Shown piece after piece: positions 28,820 through 38,624 of a DNA stretch of 64,000 nt. The notes beneath the pieces were generated by a model, which made no database searches, was not told the DNA's origin, and worked only from the letters and a program-made list of their open reading frames with translations. Position 1 is the stretch's first letter. Each line of letters opens with the position of its first letter. Where the stretch lies: contig JALONR010000006.1 in assembly GCA_025454815.1 (NCBI GenBank), positions 1 to 64,000 of the forward strand, given 5' to 3'. The DNA is from Bacteroidales bacterium (GTDB lineage Bacteria > Bacteroidota > Bacteroidia > Bacteroidales > VadinHA17). The position numbers and the translations under genes are program-made.

Positions 28820-31204
28820 TTACTCCCTCTTGATTGCAGTTGCCGGATTGGTGCAGGATGCCCTGTAGGCCTGGTATCCCACAGTGAGGGCGGCAAGAAT
28901 CAGCGTCGCAGCAGCTATCAGAAGGAATATCAGGATGTTGATATCAATCCTGAAGGCGAACTGCTGCAACAGCTTTTTAACAATAAACCAGCCTGTAGGG
29001 AGGGCTATCGCCAGTGCTATCAGCACCAGGACAAGAAACTCCCTGGCCATAGTAAACATCACTGAAAGGGACTCTGCTCCCATGACCTTCCTGACACCAA
29101 TTTCATTGGTTCGCCGTTCAGTTGCGTATGAGGATAAACCATAGAGGCCCAGAGAGGCAATTATCAAAGCCAGGACGGTAAAATACTTCAGGAGGTCTGT
29201 AAGGCGGATTTCAGATCTGAACAGGTTCTCATAGTCCTGGTCAACAAAAGTGTATTCCAGCGGAAATTCTGTTATCACGCTTTTCCAGGTCTTCTCCACC
29301 GCTGCAAGCGATTCCTCTGTTTTTCCCGGCGTCAGCCTTACCAGCATTATCCTCAGATATGCGGTATCAGCCAGGGCAAATGCCATTGGTTCAATAGGTT
29401 CGTCAGCACCCTTAAAATGAAAGTTTTTGAGTACTCCGACAATTGTTCCGTTAAGCCCCATGAACCTGAAGTTCTGACCTACAGGATCATCTTTCCCCAT
29501 CAGTCTTGCCACCTCTTCGTTGACCAGGAAATTTCCCGTTGTATCCCTTGCCATGTCTGCTGTGAAGTCTCTTGAAAAACTGCGGCCTGACGCCAGCTCC
29601 ATTTTCATGGTCTCCAGGTAGTCATAGTCAACGGCATTGGTTCCGATAAGGACATGCCTCTCCGGGTCCATCCCGTCCCATCTTGCACCACCGGAATTGC
29701 TCCCCATATGAACCGGGTTGTGCAATCCGGCCGTCACTCCCTGGATGAAGGTCTCTTTCAACAGCTCCTCCTTGAGGGAATAATACTTTCCGACCATCTC
29801 TTCAGACATCGGAATAGCAATCAGATTCTCCTTGTCATACCCGAGATCCTTGTTCTGCAGGAATTTAAGCTGCAGGTAGATGAAAACGGCCGAAACTGCA
29901 ATTATAACTGAAAGTGTAAACTGAAGCACAACAAGTGCCTTTCTCAGAGATCCATTACCCTTACCTGACATTGTGTCTCCCTTGAGCGTGGCTACGGGCC
30001 TTGCCGAGGAGAGATAAAAGGCCGGGTACAGTCCGGAGAGCAGACCTGCCACAACACCGGTTGCCAGGAAACTGATAATAAACCTCCCCTCCAACAGATC
30101 TGATAACATAAACTCCTTGCCGGAAACATTATTGAAAAGCTCAAGCGATAATCCCACAATTACCAGGGCCAGGATCATTGAAAGCGCCACCAGGATAAGT
30201 GATTCAGACATGAAGTGAAAAACCATTGTTTTCCGGTCTGCCCCGAGTACTTTCCTTATTCCTGTCTCCCTGGCTCTTGAAGATGCCTTGGCAGTTGACA
30301 GGTTAATAAAGTTGATGCACGCAATCAGGAGAATAAAAACTGCTATCAGGCTGAAAATCCACACGACTATCACCGGCCCCCTGGTTTCCTTGAAACCAAA
30401 CTGGGCATGAAGATGGATATCCAGGAAGGGAAAGACCATGAATTTGGTCAAAGTTTCGGGATAATACTCCAGTACAACATCTGTCAGCTTTTTATTGACT
30501 GCCTCAATATCCACACCTTTCCTGAGCTCGACAAAGGTGAAGATTGAGTTGCTGCCCCATGATGTGCTTACAGCTCCTATTTCATGAAGGAAGGAATATG
30601 GAATAATACCTTCAAAGCTAAAAATTGAGTTGTCCGGTATATCCTCCATCACACCGGTGACCATGAACTGGTACCGGTTCTCCACGGTGATGTTCTTCCC
30701 CAGCGGATTTTCATCACCGAAATACTTATCAGCAAGTTTTTTTGTAAGGACAATAGAATGAGGTGAAGTAAGCAGGTTTTCAGGGTCGCCCAGCAAAAGA
30801 GGAAATGTAAACATCCTGAAGAGCCCCGAATCAGAGGCGACAATCTGGGATTCAAAAAATATCTTATCATCCCTTCTGAAGAGCACACGGGGCATCCTGT
30901 TGACCCTGGCCTGCTCCGCTATCTCAGGGATCTTCTCCTTCCATACCGGTCCGCTGGGATGCGGAGTGACCGTAACATGATACCTCTCACCTGAATAGAA
31001 CTGATCCTCCTCGACACGGTAGATCATTTCACCCTTCTCATGAAACCGGTCATAGCTGAGTTCATTCTGGATCCACAGAAGGATGAGCAGAGATGCTGCC
31101 AGGCCTATGGCAAGGCCGGTAATATTAATGAATGTGAAGGCTTTCTGCCGGGAGATGTTCCGGAATGTCACAAGGAAGAAATTGCGGATCATGAGTTTAA
31201 GCAT
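28820..31204 (-). CDS. Large FtsX/MacB-type ABC permease (794 aa)
   Basis: Same layout as its downstream neighbour: TM1 in INITGLAIGLAASLLILLWI, periplasmic MacB-PCD domain, membrane core with INFINLSTAKASSRARETGIRKV, second periplasmic domain and a final helix set with YATERRTNEIGVRKVMGAE. Overall similarity to the 806-residue permease is clear but far from identical, so the duplication is old. The two genes run in one direction 63 bases apart and could form a heterodimer with the ATPase encoded at 23585-24259. Confidence 0.92.
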   Translation of the reverse strand: MLKLMIRNFFLVTFRNISRQKAFTFINITGLAIGLAASLLILLWIQNELSYDRFHEKGEMIYRVEEDQFYSGERYHVTVTPHPSGPVWKEKIPEIAEQARVNRMPRVLFRRDDKIFFESQIVASDSGLFRMFTFPLLLGDPENLLTSPHSIVLTKKLADKYFGDENPLGKNITVENRYQFMVTGVMEDIPDNSIFSFEGIIPYSFLHEIGAVSTSWGSNSIFTFVELRKGVDIEAVNKKLTDVVLEYYPETLTKFMVFPFLDIHLHAQFGFKETRGPVIVVWIFSLIAVFILLIACINFINLSTAKASSRARETGIRKVLGADRKTMVFHFMSESLILVALSMILALVIVGLSLELFNNVSGKEFMLSDLLEGRFIISFLATGVVAGLLSGLYPAFYLSSARPVATLKGDTMSGKGNGSLRKALVVLQFTLSVIIAVSAVFIYLQLKFLQNKDLGYDKENLIAIPMSEEMVGKYYSLKEELLKETFIQGVTAGLHNPVHMGSNSGGARWDGMDPERHVLIGTNAVDYDYLETMKMELASGRSFSRDFTADMARDTTGNFLVNEEVARLMGKDDPVGQNFRFMGLNGTIVGVLKNFHFKGADEPIEPMAFALADTAYLRIMLVRLTPGKTEESLAAVEKTWKSVITEFPLEYTFVDQDYENLFRSEIRLTDLLKYFTVLALIIASLGLYGLSSYATERRTNEIGVRKVMGAESLSVMFTMAREFLVLVLIALAIALPTGWFIVKKLLQQFAFRIDINILIFLLIAAATLILAALTVGYQAYRASCTNPATAIKRE

Positions 31205-31271
31205 GGGTTCAGGATAAAGACGACCAGGAATCTGACATGCTGCACATGGTTATGCAGGAAGGGAAACCGGG

Positions 31272-32495
31272 TCAGTTCTTTTTAACGGAGCTGCCTGTTA
31301 ACCAGAATAAGATCATGAGTAAAGTGGCAATCGCCGACATAGCTGCCCCGAACCAGAACGGCACACTTGAATTGACCCTGTCATAGAGAAAACCGGCAAT
31401 AATGCTTGCAGGAAGAAGTGTTATCCCGAGCATGGCATAGTAAATACCAAGGGCTGTGCCCTTCCTGGCATTATCAGTCATATCTGCCACAAATGCTTTC
31501 TGTATGCCGTCAGTGGCAGCTGAATATAAACCATAAAGCGCAAACAGGACAAAAAGAGCCCCCCCGCCAATATCCATCCCGAAAAAGAGATAAACTACCG
31601 CATATATCATGAATCCCGCAATAATCAGCTTCTCTTTCCCGATCCTGTCAGAAAGTGAGCCGGCAGGTATTGCAGCAACAACCGAAACAACATTGGTTAT
31701 AAGATATACCAGAGGTATGAAAGCGACCTTTATCCCTGACTCATTGGCCTTTACGAGAAGCAGCGCATCAGTTGAGTTCCCAAGGGTAAAAATAAATATG
31801 ATGGCAAGAAAGAACCAGTAACGTCTTGGAAAATCCCTGAAGCGAAACCTTTTTATAAGCCCAGCCTTACTTTTCCTTACCTCTCTTATCCCGAAAATAA
31901 TGACAAAAATTCCTGCGATGGCAGGTATGCCGGCAAGAAGGAAAATAATATGGTAATTGCCGGGAAACAGGCTGAGGAGGGAAAAGGCAATCAGTGGCCC
32001 CGCGATGGCACCGCTGTTGTCCATCGCCTTTTGAAAGCCGAATCCCTTGCCAGTCTCATTATTGGTGACTGATGAAGCTATAAGACTGTCCCGTGGAGCC
32101 GTGCGGATACCCTTGCCGAATCTCTCTGCAAATCTGAAAACAAGCACCTGCATCGGTGAAATGACAAAAGCGTACAGGGGAAGTACCACCGCTGAGAGGG
32201 CATAACCGATAAGCATGAATGGCTTGTTCCTGCCTATCCTGTCACTCCAGAATCCGGACAAGGCTTTGATCAGTGAAGCAGTACTTTCTGCAACACCTTC
32301 TATAAGTCCCAGGCTGGTCTTTGACGCCCCTATTGACATCAGGAACATGGGCATTACCGAATAGATCATCTTGACCGAGGTATCAGTCAGAAAGCTGGTA
32401 AGTCCGGTAAAGAGTATATTCCTTTCAAACCCGAAGATCTTTGGCTCAGTTCTTTCCGGGTCCGGGGGTAACATTTCCTGAATGCTTCCTATCAT
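31272..32495 (-). CDS. MFS transporter
   Basis: 407 residues with about 12 hydrophobic helices. The loop 2-3 motif is visible as GFWSDRIGRNKPFMLIGY and its counterpart in the second half as GSLSDRIGKEKLIIAGFMIYA. RFAERFGKGIRTAPRDSLIA resembles MFS proteins annotated as multidrug or sugar-phosphate-like exporters in Bacteroidota. It sits 23 bases after the start side of the P-type ATPase gene on the same strand, so co-transcription is likely. Substrate unknown. Confidence 0.9.
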   Translation of the reverse strand: MIGSIQEMLPPDPERTEPKIFGFERNILFTGLTSFLTDTSVKMIYSVMPMFLMSIGASKTSLGLIEGVAESTASLIKALSGFWSDRIGRNKPFMLIGYALSAVVLPLYAFVISPMQVLVFRFAERFGKGIRTAPRDSLIASSVTNNETGKGFGFQKAMDNSGAIAGPLIAFSLLSLFPGNYHIIFLLAGIPAIAGIFVIIFGIREVRKSKAGLIKRFRFRDFPRRYWFFLAIIFIFTLGNSTDALLLVKANESGIKVAFIPLVYLITNVVSVVAAIPAGSLSDRIGKEKLIIAGFMIYAVVYLFFGMDIGGGALFVLFALYGLYSAATDGIQKAFVADMTDNARKGTALGIYYAMLGITLLPASIIAGFLYDRVNSSVPFWFGAAMSAIATLLMILFWLTGSSVKKN

Positions 32496-32518
32496 ATCAA
32501 CTTAAACCGGCAGCCCTT

Positions 32519-35194
32519 TCAATCCTGATCGCCCTTAACACCATTTATTCTCAGCAGTTTGAAAAGCTCGACAACGGGTACAGGTGCAAACGCCATCAGT
32601 ATGACTATTATCCAGTGCTCACGGTCCATGACTGCAAGGCTGAATGCCTCCCTCACCGGCGGGACTAGCAGCACTATGAGCCCGATCAGGGCAGATGCTA
32701 AAATGGCACCAATGAGATACTTGTTCTTCAGCGGGTTGAACAGAAACGATGATTTCTCATTTGAGTGCAGGTTGCGCACATGCACCAGCTGTGCGAACAT
32801 AAGAGTCGCAAATGCCATGGTCCGGCCCAGCTCCTCACCTCCGTCATGCAGGCCCATTATATAGGATACCAGTGGAATAATCCCCACCATCAGCCCCTGG
32901 TACATCACACGCCAGATCATACCCCTGGTCATGAAACCTTTCTTTGTGTTGCGGGGCCTGCGATTCATAATGCCCTTCTCAGGAGGGTCAACACTTAGTG
33001 CCAGTGCCGGCAGGCTGTCGGTTACAAGATTGATCCACAGTATGTGGATTGGCAACAGCGGCATACCCATATTGAATATTGAAGTCACCAGGATCAGGAA
33101 AATTTCACCCACATTGGTTGACAGAAGGTATTGTATTACCTTAAGTATGTTGTCATAGATTCTTCTCCCCTCCTCCACAGCCGATACAATTGTTGCGAAA
33201 TTGTCATCGGTGAGTATCATGTCAGATGCACCCTTTGCCACATCGGTACCCACAATCCCCATTGCAGCCCCTATGTCTGCCTGTTTGAGGGCAGGTGCAT
33301 CATTCACGCCGTCGCCGGTCATTGCCACGACCTCACTGTGGCTCTGCCATGCCTTTACGATGCGAACCTTATGTTCCGGGGCCACCCTGGCATAGACCGA
33401 AAACCGCCCGACAGACTCCGCAAGTTCCCCCTCACTCAGTTTCTCAAGTTCGGCTCCTGTAATTGCCACATCTCCTTCACGGTAAATGCCTATCTCACGG
33501 GCTATTGCAAGCGCAGTGCTCTTGTGATCGCCGGTTATCATTACAGGCCGGATACCCGCCGTATTACATCTGGCAACCGCATCTATCACCTCCGGCCGGG
33601 CCGGGTCAATCATGCCGAGAAGACCGGTGAAGATAAGATCATTTTCTATCTGCCCGATTGTGACCTGCTGAGGAGCCTCGTGGTGATCCTTATAGGCCAT
33701 TGCCAGCACCCTGAGTGCTGAATTGGCCATTTTTTCATTCGCTTCGCGGATCTTTTCCAGATCATCAGGCCCGAGAGCCTTTACCTCACCCCTGATGATT
33801 ATCCGGTCACAAACACTTAGCACCTCATCCAGACCTCCCTTTACATTGACCCTGGTCTCCTTCTCCCCCATCCTGTTTACGGTTGTCATCCTCTTCCGTT
33901 CAGAATCGAAAGGTATCTCAGCCACCCTGGGAAAGCTCTTTTCGGCTTCGTCCTTGTAAAAGTTATACAGAACCCCGAAATCGAGCAGCGCCGTCTCAGT
34001 AGGGTCACCGGTGAAAGAAAATTTTCCGTCCTCATTTATTTTCATGGTGGCGTCAGCGCAGAGGACAGAGATGGAAAGAAGTTTCTGTTCCTCATCATTG
34101 AGCACATTTCCCGGTGAGCTCCTGTTAATGACATCATGCTTGTGATTGACATAAGCCTCAACCACCGTCATCCTGTTCTGGGTGAGTGTTCCTGTCTTGT
34201 CGGAACAGATAACCGTGGCGCTGCCCAGAGTCTCCACCGAGGGGAGGGTCCTGATAATGGCGTTTTTCTTAACCATCCGCTGAACACCAATTGCCAGTAC
34301 AATGGTTGATACAGCCGGCAGTCCCTCAGGTATGGCAGCCACAGCCAGGCTCACTGCCGTCATGAACATGCTCATAACCGAGTTGCCGTATAGAACGCCT
34401 ACCCCGAATATCAGAGCACAGATGGCGAGTGCCACTATGCCAAGCATCCTTCCGAGCTGGTTGAGCCTTCTGCTCATCGGAGTCTCGGTGTCACCGGCAT
34501 GCTGCAGCATGTCGGCTATCCGACCCACCTGTGTCTGCATACCAGTGGTAACGACTACTCCGCGGCCGCGGCCGTAGGTAACCATACCGCTCGAGAAAGC
34601 CATATTCTTCCTGTCACCGAGCGGGATATCATTACCGCTCAGAATTTCCGACGTTTTGTCAACAGGAACGCTCTCGCCGGTAAGTGACGACTCCTGTATC
34701 TTGAGATTTACCGCTTCGGTGAGCCTGATGTCAGCAGGGATTACAGCTCCGGTTTCAAGGATGACTATATCACCGGGGACAAGTTCCCTGGTGCTCACCT
34801 CCGTTACGGAACCGTTGCGCAGCACCTTGGAGAGTGGAGCCGCCAGCTCCTTGAGAGCCTCAAGCGATGTCTCAGCCCGTTTCTCCTGGACCGCCCCGAT
34901 CAGGGCGTTGACAATAAGGATACCCATAATAATGTATGTATCCAGGAGTCCTTCGCCCTCCATAACACCCACCACTCCCGAAATGGCTGCTGCAACCAGC
35001 AGTATTATGATCATGAAGCTCCTGAACTGCTCCAGGAACATCCTGAGAAAAGTTTTCCTCGATTTTGATTCTATCTGGTTGTACCCATACTGCTCAATCC
35101 TTTTCCTTACCTCAGCTGTTGTAAGTCCGGATGATTCATCAGTGCCCAGTTCCCTGATAAGTTCACCGGCTTCCCTGTTGTAGAATTCTGCCAT
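32519..35194 (-). CDS. P-type Ca2+-transporting ATPase (type IIA-like)
   Basis: 891 residues. Order: N-terminal cation ATPase domain, actuator with TGES (172-175), M4 with PEGLP (289-293), phosphorylation site DKTGTLTQN (Asp332), nucleotide domain, hinge TGDGVNDAPALKQADIG, and six C-terminal helices. STNVGEIF in M5 and INLVTDSLPALALS in M6 carry the Glu, Asn and Asp ligands seen in SERCA/PMR1-like Ca2+ pumps, so calcium export is the best guess; Mn2+ or Na+ cannot be excluded. It has a 159-base upstream gap with a GC-rich structured segment. The MFS gene follows directly. Confidence 0.92.
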   Translation of the reverse strand: MAEFYNREAGELIRELGTDESSGLTTAEVRKRIEQYGYNQIESKSRKTFLRMFLEQFRSFMIIILLVAAAISGVVGVMEGEGLLDTYIIMGILIVNALIGAVQEKRAETSLEALKELAAPLSKVLRNGSVTEVSTRELVPGDIVILETGAVIPADIRLTEAVNLKIQESSLTGESVPVDKTSEILSGNDIPLGDRKNMAFSSGMVTYGRGRGVVVTTGMQTQVGRIADMLQHAGDTETPMSRRLNQLGRMLGIVALAICALIFGVGVLYGNSVMSMFMTAVSLAVAAIPEGLPAVSTIVLAIGVQRMVKKNAIIRTLPSVETLGSATVICSDKTGTLTQNRMTVVEAYVNHKHDVINRSSPGNVLNDEEQKLLSISVLCADATMKINEDGKFSFTGDPTETALLDFGVLYNFYKDEAEKSFPRVAEIPFDSERKRMTTVNRMGEKETRVNVKGGLDEVLSVCDRIIIRGEVKALGPDDLEKIREANEKMANSALRVLAMAYKDHHEAPQQVTIGQIENDLIFTGLLGMIDPARPEVIDAVARCNTAGIRPVMITGDHKSTALAIAREIGIYREGDVAITGAELEKLSEGELAESVGRFSVYARVAPEHKVRIVKAWQSHSEVVAMTGDGVNDAPALKQADIGAAMGIVGTDVAKGASDMILTDDNFATIVSAVEEGRRIYDNILKVIQYLLSTNVGEIFLILVTSIFNMGMPLLPIHILWINLVTDSLPALALSVDPPEKGIMNRRPRNTKKGFMTRGMIWRVMYQGLMVGIIPLVSYIMGLHDGGEELGRTMAFATLMFAQLVHVRNLHSNEKSSFLFNPLKNKYLIGAILASALIGLIVLLVPPVREAFSLAVMDREHWIIVILMAFAPVPVVELFKLLRINGVKGDQD

Positions 35195-35353
35195 ATTGTT
35201 TTAAAACGTTCGGTAGGTTTTACCCTGAAATGTTTTTGAAGCCTGTATCTGACAACTTCAGGTCACGAAATTAAACAATATTTCTGCGGCATCATAGAAA
35301 CGGCGAAAGCTCTCTTCCGTCCGACGGGGAGTGAGACGGATCCGGCTACCCAG
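35195..35353 (-). other. Upstream leader region of P-type ATPase
   Basis: Between the Mut7-C stop and the ATPase start. The 3' two thirds (in gene sense the 5' part, about 35275-35350) is GC-rich and holds overlapping CCGTC/GACGG complements that can fold. I do not recognise a known riboswitch class. Confidence 0.3.
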
Positions 35354-35830
35354 TCATAAAAGCGGGGCAAGGCTTTTCTTCATGTTGTCATAATGCGATC
35401 CCTCCCAGTATATCCTGTCGCATTGCGGACACCTCTTAAAACTTGAAAAGTACCTCCGGGTATCAGCCAGCAGGCGTTCCGCTATCTCTTCCTTCTTCAC
35501 CTCCTCAAGGATAGAGTTGCATGAGATACATCTGCTGAAGAGATCCACATGGTTTTTCAGCCTGTACCTTTCAAAAACCTCCCTGAGCTGTTCATTGTGA
35601 TACTGTGACTTCACCAGGTAACCCTCAGCATCACCTGCCGCCTTCAGCAGGAGCCTGTCACGCGTCAGTATAATCCGGTTCTCAAGCCGTGCCGTTACAA
35701 TTATTTCACGATCCTCGAAAAAAGTACTGAAAAGTGTATCAAAACCGCACAGTCTAAGGTATTTTGCAAGTCTTCCCAGGTGGACGTCAAGGATGAACCT
35801 GAATGCCGTGTTTTTTTCATCCGGTTTCAT
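35354..35830 (-). CDS. Mut7-C PIN-like RNase-domain protein
   Basis: 158 residues from the ATG at 35830; a longer frame starts at a TTG at 35854 and would overlap the upstream gene. The opening RFILDVHLGRLAKYLRLCGFDT and the acidic ILTRDRLLLKAA fit the Mut7-C domain (PF01927), a PIN-like nuclease fold. The C-terminal half has two CxxC pairs (CISCNS and CPQCDR) forming a zinc ribbon, normal for this family. Role is probably RNA cleavage, but the substrate is unknown. It starts 10 bases after the alcohol dehydrogenase gene stop, so it is in that operon. Confidence 0.88.
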   Translation of the reverse strand: MKPDEKNTAFRFILDVHLGRLAKYLRLCGFDTLFSTFFEDREIIVTARLENRIILTRDRLLLKAAGDAEGYLVKSQYHNEQLREVFERYRLKNHVDLFSRCISCNSILEEVKKEEIAERLLADTRRYFSSFKRCPQCDRIYWEGSHYDNMKKSLAPLL

Positions 35831-35840
35831 CAGATTATCC

Positions 35841-37049
35841 TTATAACCTGCCAAAAATAATTTCTGCCCGCTGATCGAACGACAGGTTCACCGGGTTATT
35901 TTTTACATCTGACTGAGACACTATGTCCGCTATATTGTCTTTTTCAAGGCCGAAAGTGCCCAGCCGGGGCAGACTGAGGCGATAAGTCAGAGCAAACAGG
36001 AAGTCAATGAAGAAGTCGATATACCAGTCGTTATTCTTTCTGGCAGCGTCTGCGAATAATCTTCCCAGGGTTGCATATTTTTCAAGGGATGCAGATATTT
36101 CCGGACCTGTATTCTTCACTGCTTCGGATCCGGCCTGGCTTAATCTGCGCAGCTCTCTGACATTTATTTTATTAGCAGCCGCCATCAGGGTGCCGCAGAC
36201 CGCCCCGTGCGGTATTTCATGAAGGGCTCCTATGGTACCTGCCAGACCATGAACGGCCCCCAGTCCTGCATTGGCAAGACAAATGCCTGACATCAGGGCG
36301 GCAAATGACATATCTGACCTTGCATTTATATCATCTCCGTCAGTATATGATCTGACAAGTGATCTTTTTATTGCCTCCATTCCCTGGAGTGCAAGGGCAT
36401 CCGTAAACTCATTTGACTTTGTTGAAAGGTATGCTTCCGCAAGTTGTGTGAAGCAGTCCATCCCTGCTGCAGCGGTAATATCCGGCGGACAGTTCAGCGT
36501 CAGTTCAGGGTCAATAAGTGCCACATCAGGAACGAAGTTGTCATGACGAAGTGACCGCTTGAAACCACCCTTTCCTACCTGCGAAATTACTGCGTTCTTA
36601 GTGGCCTCACTCCCTGTCCCCGAGGTTGTGGGTACTGCAATGAATGGCACTTTTGTTCCGGGATGTTCGCGGCTCCCGACCACCTCAAGGTAATCGGTCA
36701 CTGATCCGCCAACCGTCAGCATGGCAGAGATGGCTTTGCCGGCATCCATGACGCTGCCTCCTCCAATTCCTGCAACGAGTGTGATCCCTGCTCCCTTAAG
36801 GTTGCTGACAGCCTCGTCGACCGTGACAGGGGATGGTTCCCCGGTGACGGTTACCTGGTGCATCTCAACTCCCAGGGCGGCGAGCTGCTCTCGGAGGCGC
36901 AAAGCCTGCGGTGATTCCGTAAATGACCTCACTCCGGTGACAAGCAGTATCCTTCCGCCATAACCAACAGCCTGATCAGGAAGGTCCCTGACAGCACCTG
37001 CCCTGAATATTATATGCGGCATCCGCGCCAGCCGGAACGATTTCACCAT
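35841..37049 (-). CDS. Iron-containing alcohol dehydrogenase
   Basis: 402 residues. NAD-binding part with GIGGGSVMDAGKAI and PTTSGTGSEATKNAVI, the group III (iron) ADH signatures. Metal ligands are expected in DVALIDPELT, AAGMDCFTQLAEAYLS and AVHGLAGTIGALHEIPHG, which carry the conserved Asp and His residues. Members reduce aldehydes or oxidise alcohols and polyols. The gene overlaps the upstream ABM monooxygenase by 7 bases and precedes the Mut7-C gene, so the three are co-transcribed. Substrate not predictable. Confidence 0.92.
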   Translation of the reverse strand: MVKSFRLARMPHIIFRAGAVRDLPDQAVGYGGRILLVTGVRSFTESPQALRLREQLAALGVEMHQVTVTGEPSPVTVDEAVSNLKGAGITLVAGIGGGSVMDAGKAISAMLTVGGSVTDYLEVVGSREHPGTKVPFIAVPTTSGTGSEATKNAVISQVGKGGFKRSLRHDNFVPDVALIDPELTLNCPPDITAAAGMDCFTQLAEAYLSTKSNEFTDALALQGMEAIKRSLVRSYTDGDDINARSDMSFAALMSGICLANAGLGAVHGLAGTIGALHEIPHGAVCGTLMAAANKINVRELRRLSQAGSEAVKNTGPEISASLEKYATLGRLFADAARKNNDWYIDFFIDFLFALTYRLSLPRLGTFGLEKDNIADIVSQSDVKNNPVNLSFDQRAEIIFGRL

Positions 37050-37351
37050 AACGACTTTTCGGAAGGTTCAACCACATCATACCTGATACCCCTGCGCGGC
37101 TCTGCCATCCACTCCCGGACAGTGTCCCTCCACTTAAGGTAGTGAGGGGTCTCCTTGTGCAGCCTGACAGCCTCCTCGGATTCAAAGACTTCGTAGATCA
37201 TGAACCGGCAAGGGTCATCAGACTGCTGCAGCACGTCAAACCTTATGTTCCCCGGCTCAGCTGCCGTTCCCCGGTAGTTATCAGTTATCGCTTCCTGAAA
37301 TTCAGCTACCCTGTCTGGCAGCACATTTACATGAACACATGTGACTATCAT
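37043..37351 (-). CDS. ABM-domain (quinol) monooxygenase-like protein
   Basis: 102 residues, a single dimeric ferredoxin-like ABM domain. VTCVHVNVLPDRVAEFQEA, then NIRFDVLQQSDDP, and FMIYEVFESEEAVRLHKETPHYLKW are classic for the LsrG/YgiN-like group. Known members oxidise quinols, isomerise autoinducer-2 or degrade haem. It overlaps the start of the iron ADH gene and has a candidate promoter about 30 bases upstream, so it leads the operon. Confidence 0.87.
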   Translation of the reverse strand: MIVTCVHVNVLPDRVAEFQEAITDNYRGTAAEPGNIRFDVLQQSDDPCRFMIYEVFESEEAVRLHKETPHYLKWRDTVREWMAEPRRGIRYDVVEPSEKSLW

Positions 37352-37382
37352 CTGTCTTCACCCATTATTTATCGGTAAGTTA

Positions 37383-37410
37383 CAAAAATAGAGCTTTATA
37401 CTGTTCTCAA
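37383..37410 (-). promoter_or_regulatory. Candidate promoter of ABM-ADH-Mut7 operon
   Basis: On the minus strand TATTTTTG (37383-37390) matches TAnnTTTG, with TTG (37408-37410) 17 bases upstream, slightly short of the usual 19-21. Predicted leader is about 25 bases. Confidence 0.5.
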
Positions 37411-37433
37411 TAAGACCTCAGCCAACGGCGTGG

Positions 37434-38624
37434 TTATACAATGATTTCAATCCCACGGTACCTGCAGGTGATATGCAGAAGTTCAGAGTTATTTCCGGCG
37501 AGCATCAGGAGATGATTGCCAAGGGGTTTTTCCTTCAGCCTCTCTATTGCATCCCCGGGCAATGCTATCTCCACCTGTGTACGGCAGGCATCTGCCAGGC
37601 GCGGCCTGCCGACGACCCTCCCCTCAGTAACAAAAGCCCTGTCAAGGGTGTCTGAAAACCGGAAAAGTGTTACTTCTGTTGAATCTATGATGCCATCAAC
37701 TGCCAGCGACCAGCCAGTCTCATAGTGTGAGGGGAGTTCCACGTTGCTCACAAAATCAAAGGGGGCTGTACAATGGGAAAGTATCAGGGTGCTGTCTGTC
37801 AGCCGTGTTGTATTGGCCATCCAGGGCACCTTGCCAGTCAGGGCTTTGCCTGCCATCATCCCGGCCATGGAGGCAAGGTCACCCTCACAGGCGGCCACAA
37901 TCCCTTCAGTATTAAGCTGGGCAAGGGCCAGGCATGCTGTCACCTTTCTCTGCTGTACCAGGCTGAAGCATTCCACTCCTATTGCATCCAGGTTGCTGTC
38001 ACAGATAACCCTGCGTAAAAGGGTCAGCACCCGGGCAGCATCCTCAAGACCATCAGGATTCTTATTACTGAACCGTTTGAGAAGGTCACCGTCGGGTTCC
38101 TCCCTGCTGTAATCAGGCAGCTCCTTCCAGGGTATCCCTTGTAGTTCAACACCGAATCGCTGCCGCAGGGTTTCGGCAGAAACATCCGATGCCACCAGCC
38201 ACTCTGAGACTGTGCCGATCAGACCGGCTCTGCTCCCATCCAGTTTCTCCCATGTGCCGGCTGACCTTCTCCACCTGTCAATAAGTCCTGACTCTGCCGC
38301 ATCAGCAGCATCAGACAACATGGCAATCCTGTTTTGATTCACCATCCAGGCCTTCACCTCTGTTGCAGCGGCATAGGCATTGTTGCCACGAACAGACAAT
38401 AACAGTACAGGCCTTTCCGGAACTGCCAACTCAATGGCCCTTCTTTCTGAACCACCGCTCATGAAAAGAATAACATCTGGCCTGCGGTCAGTAATAATAT
38501 ATTTTACCCCTGGAATCAATAGACGCAGATACTCTTCCGCTTCTGCCGGGGCTGTGGCCATGGCTCCCCTGTGCGCAGTCCACGCTACCCTGAGGATATA
38601 TTCTTCTTCATTCACTCTATCCAT
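37434..38624 (-). CDS. L-fucose/arabinose isomerase-like protein
   Basis: 396 residues, cytoplasmic. The layout resembles the sugar-isomerase fold of FucI: Rossmann-like N-terminal part with DVILFMSGGSERRAIEL, middle DAIGVECFSLVQQRKVTACLALAQLNTEGI, and EGDLASMAGMMAGKALTGKVPWMANTTRL, where the metal-binding acidic residues of the family lie. It is shorter than true FucI (about 590 residues). Many such genes in Bacteroidota have no proven substrate. It is upstream of the ABM gene by 82 bases, possibly separately transcribed. Confidence 0.7.
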   Translation of the reverse strand: MDRVNEEEYILRVAWTAHRGAMATAPAEAEEYLRLLIPGVKYIITDRRPDVILFMSGGSERRAIELAVPERPVLLLSVRGNNAYAAATEVKAWMVNQNRIAMLSDAADAAESGLIDRWRRSAGTWEKLDGSRAGLIGTVSEWLVASDVSAETLRQRFGVELQGIPWKELPDYSREEPDGDLLKRFSNKNPDGLEDAARVLTLLRRVICDSNLDAIGVECFSLVQQRKVTACLALAQLNTEGIVAACEGDLASMAGMMAGKALTGKVPWMANTTRLTDSTLILSHCTAPFDFVSNVELPSHYETGWSLAVDGIIDSTEVTLFRFSDTLDRAFVTEGRVVGRPRLADACRTQVEIALPGDAIERLKEKPLGNHLLMLAGNNSELLHITCRYRGIEIIV

